From NCBI GenBank assembly GCA_028752905.1, contig JAQNBH010000014.1, positions 18,583,250 to 18,647,249 of the forward strand: a stretch of DNA of 64,000 bases. The letters are read 5' to 3'. The translations under genes were made by a program, and so were the position numbers. The notes under the pieces are model-generated. The model searched no databases, was not told where the DNA came from, and saw nothing but the letters and a program-made list of their open reading frames with translations. Shown here piece by piece: positions 62,701 through 64,000 of this stretch; the first letter of the stretch is position 1, and every line of letters begins with the position of its first letter. The DNA is from Cladorhizidae sp. MBARI D1340-BT2 (lineage: Eukaryota; Porifera; Demospongiae; Poecilosclerida; Cladorhizidae).

Positions 62701-64000
62701 TGAAGGTGAGAGCATATAGCCTCCATCTCATATTGCTGATGAAAGCAAGAGCATCTAGCCTTCATTTCATTATTGCTGATGAAGGTGAGAGCATCTAGCC
62801 TTCATCTCATTATTGCTGATGAAGGTGAGAGCATCTAGCCTCCATCTCATATTGCTGATGAAAGCAAGAGCATCTAGCCTTCATCTCATTATTGCTGATG
62901 AAGTGAGAGCATCTAGCCTTCATCTCATTATTACTGATGAAGGTGAGAGCATCTAGCCTTCATCTCATTATTGCTGATGAAGGTGAGAGCATCTAGCCTT
63001 CATCTCATTATTGCTGATGAAGGTGAGAGCATTTAGCCTTCATCTCATTAATGCTGATGAAGGTGAGAGCATCTAGCCTTCATCTCATTATTGCTGATGA
63101 AAGTGAGAGCATCTAACCTTCATCTCATTATTGCTGATGAAGGTGAGAGCATTTAGCCTTCATCTCATTAATGCTGATGAAGGTGAGAGCATCTAGCCTT
63201 CATCTCATTATTGCTGATGAAGACGTGAGCATCTAGCCTTCATCTCATTATTGCTGATGAAGGAGAGAGCATCTATTCTTCATCTCATTATTGCTGATGA
63301 AGGAGAGAGCATCTATTCTTCATCTCATTATTGCTGATGAAGGTGAGTGCATCTAGCCTTCATCTCATTATTGCTGATGAAGGAGAGAGCATCTAGTCTT
63401 CATCTCATTATTGTTGATGAAGGTGAGAGCATCTAGCCTTCATCTCATTATTGCTGATGAAGGTGAGAGCATCTAGTCTTCATCTATTATTGCTGATGAA
63501 GGCGTGAGCATCTAGCCTTCATCTCATTATTGCTGACGAAGGTGAGAGCATCTAGCCTCCATCTCATTATTGCTGATGAAGGTGAGAGCATATAGCCTCC
63601 ATCTCATATTGCTGATGAAAGCAAGAGCATCTAGCCTTCATTTCATTATTGCTGATGAAGGTGAGAGCATCTAGCCTTCATCTCATTATTGCTGATGAAG
63701 GTGAGAGCATCTAGCCTCCATCTCATATTGCTGATGAAAGCAAGAGCATCTAGCCTTCATCTCATTATTGCTGATGAAGGTGAGAGCATCTAGCCTTCAT
63801 CTCATTATTACTGATGAAGGTGAGAGCATCTAGCCTTCATCTCATTATTGCTGATGAAGGTGAGAGCATCTAGCCTTCATCTCATTATTGCTGATGAAGG
63901 TGAGAGCATTTAGCCTTCATCTCATTAATGCTGATGAAGGTGAGAGCATCTAGCCTTCATCTCATTATTGCTGATGAAGGCGTCAGCATCTAGCCTTCAT
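62250..64000. repeat. 876-bp tandem duplication at the right edge
   Basis: CATCTATTATTG at 62,605 and 63,481, and the ATTTAGCC-ATTAATG pair at 62,281 and 63,157, are 876 bp apart. The offset becomes 877 after a one-base loss (GAAGTGAGAG at 62,900) in the first copy. The second copy runs off the window. Confidence 0.85.

Larger units (their letters stand above)
4911..64000. repeat. 59-kb satellite array, 40-bp monomer, continuing beyond the window
   Basis: About 1,480 head-to-tail copies fill the segment without interruption. The majority monomer starts CTCATTATTGCTGATGAAGG and ends with GCATCTAGCCTTCAT; it has 10 A, 13 T, 9 G and 8 C (42.5% GC) and no CpG. Because 40 is not a multiple of three and TAG/TGA occur on the plus strand and TAA/TAG/TGA on the minus strand, all six frames close quickly, so it is noncoding. 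Frequent variants are GGAGAGAG with TAGTC, GGCGTGAG (the only common CpG), a 37-bp form lacking three bases of CTGATGAAGG, a 39-bp form (CATATTGC with GAAAGCAAG) and a rare 28-bp form. Size and homogeneity suggest heterochromatin (pericentromeric or subtelomeric), which is inference. Confidence 0.97.

Noticed and set aside
4911..64000. A CRISPR-like array of 40-bp repeats
   Set aside because: There are no unique spacers: repeats are directly contiguous. No cas genes occur, and the flanks are animal transposons.
4911..64000. A repeat-protein gene encoded by the array
   Set aside because: The 40-bp period shifts frame every unit and stops occur in all six frames within about 120 bp.
4911..64000. 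A single regular higher-order repeat as in alpha satellite
   Set aside because: Spacing between identical bar codes varies (876, 1,567, 1,666, 2,104, 3,377, 3,761, 4,579, 5,385 bp), so there is no constant higher-order unit.
4911..64000. Telomeric repeats or a CENP-B box
   Set aside because: No TTAGGG-type motif occurs in tandem, and the monomer has nothing like the CENP-B box core.

Overview
The window is eukaryotic, almost certainly animal, nuclear DNA. Its left 4.9 kb is packed with transposable-element relics: Merlin/IS1016-like, Ty3/gypsy-like and piggyBac-like. The remaining 59 kb (about 92% of the window) is one short-monomer satellite array that runs off the right edge. There are no bacterial-type operons, no rRNA or tRNA genes that I can recognise, and no CRISPR. 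Merlin, piggyBac and a gypsy element with apparent Gag-protease-integrase order together suggest a metazoan, perhaps a fish or marine invertebrate. The species cannot be fixed from sequence alone.

Positions 1-1008, minus strand: the 5' part of a Merlin-family (ISXO2-like DDE) transposase gene. It is not simply broken. Its conserved blocks lie in open exons separated by short AT-rich gaps. At least two gaps have GT...AG ends, and removing them rebuilds family motifs exactly (a CxxC zinc-ribbon half and an ALGYM-type block). About 211 codons are open with no stop, and a further splice donor points off the left edge.

Positions 1131-1463, plus strand: a second, frameshifted Merlin C-terminal relic in the opposite orientation. 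It is broken at a 27-bp perfect palindrome.

Positions about 1734-4911, plus strand: a decayed Ty3/gypsy-like element with Gag zinc knuckle, aspartic protease, linker, integrase zinc finger, integrase core and GPY/F end. No reverse transcriptase or RNase H lies between protease and integrase. This fits either a deletion or the Gmr1-type domain order. An 897-bp non-autonomous piggyBac element (3401-4297), with TTAA duplications and 14-bp perfect terminal repeats, splits the integrase core between its second Asp and its Glu.

Positions 4911-64000: tandem repeats of a 40-bp monomer (about 1,480 copies), 42.5% GC, noncoding in all frames. Each monomer carries 8-bp arms (GATGAAGG and CCTTCATC) that can pair within a monomer or across the monomer boundary. 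Monomer variants (37, 38, 39, 28 and 45 bp, plus base-substitution classes) act as bar codes. They show that the array grew by repeated tandem duplication of blocks of 0.9-7.3 kb. Some duplications are nested so that their relative order can be read. The array abuts the retroelement abruptly at about 4906-4911, and its edge monomers are as well conserved as interior ones.
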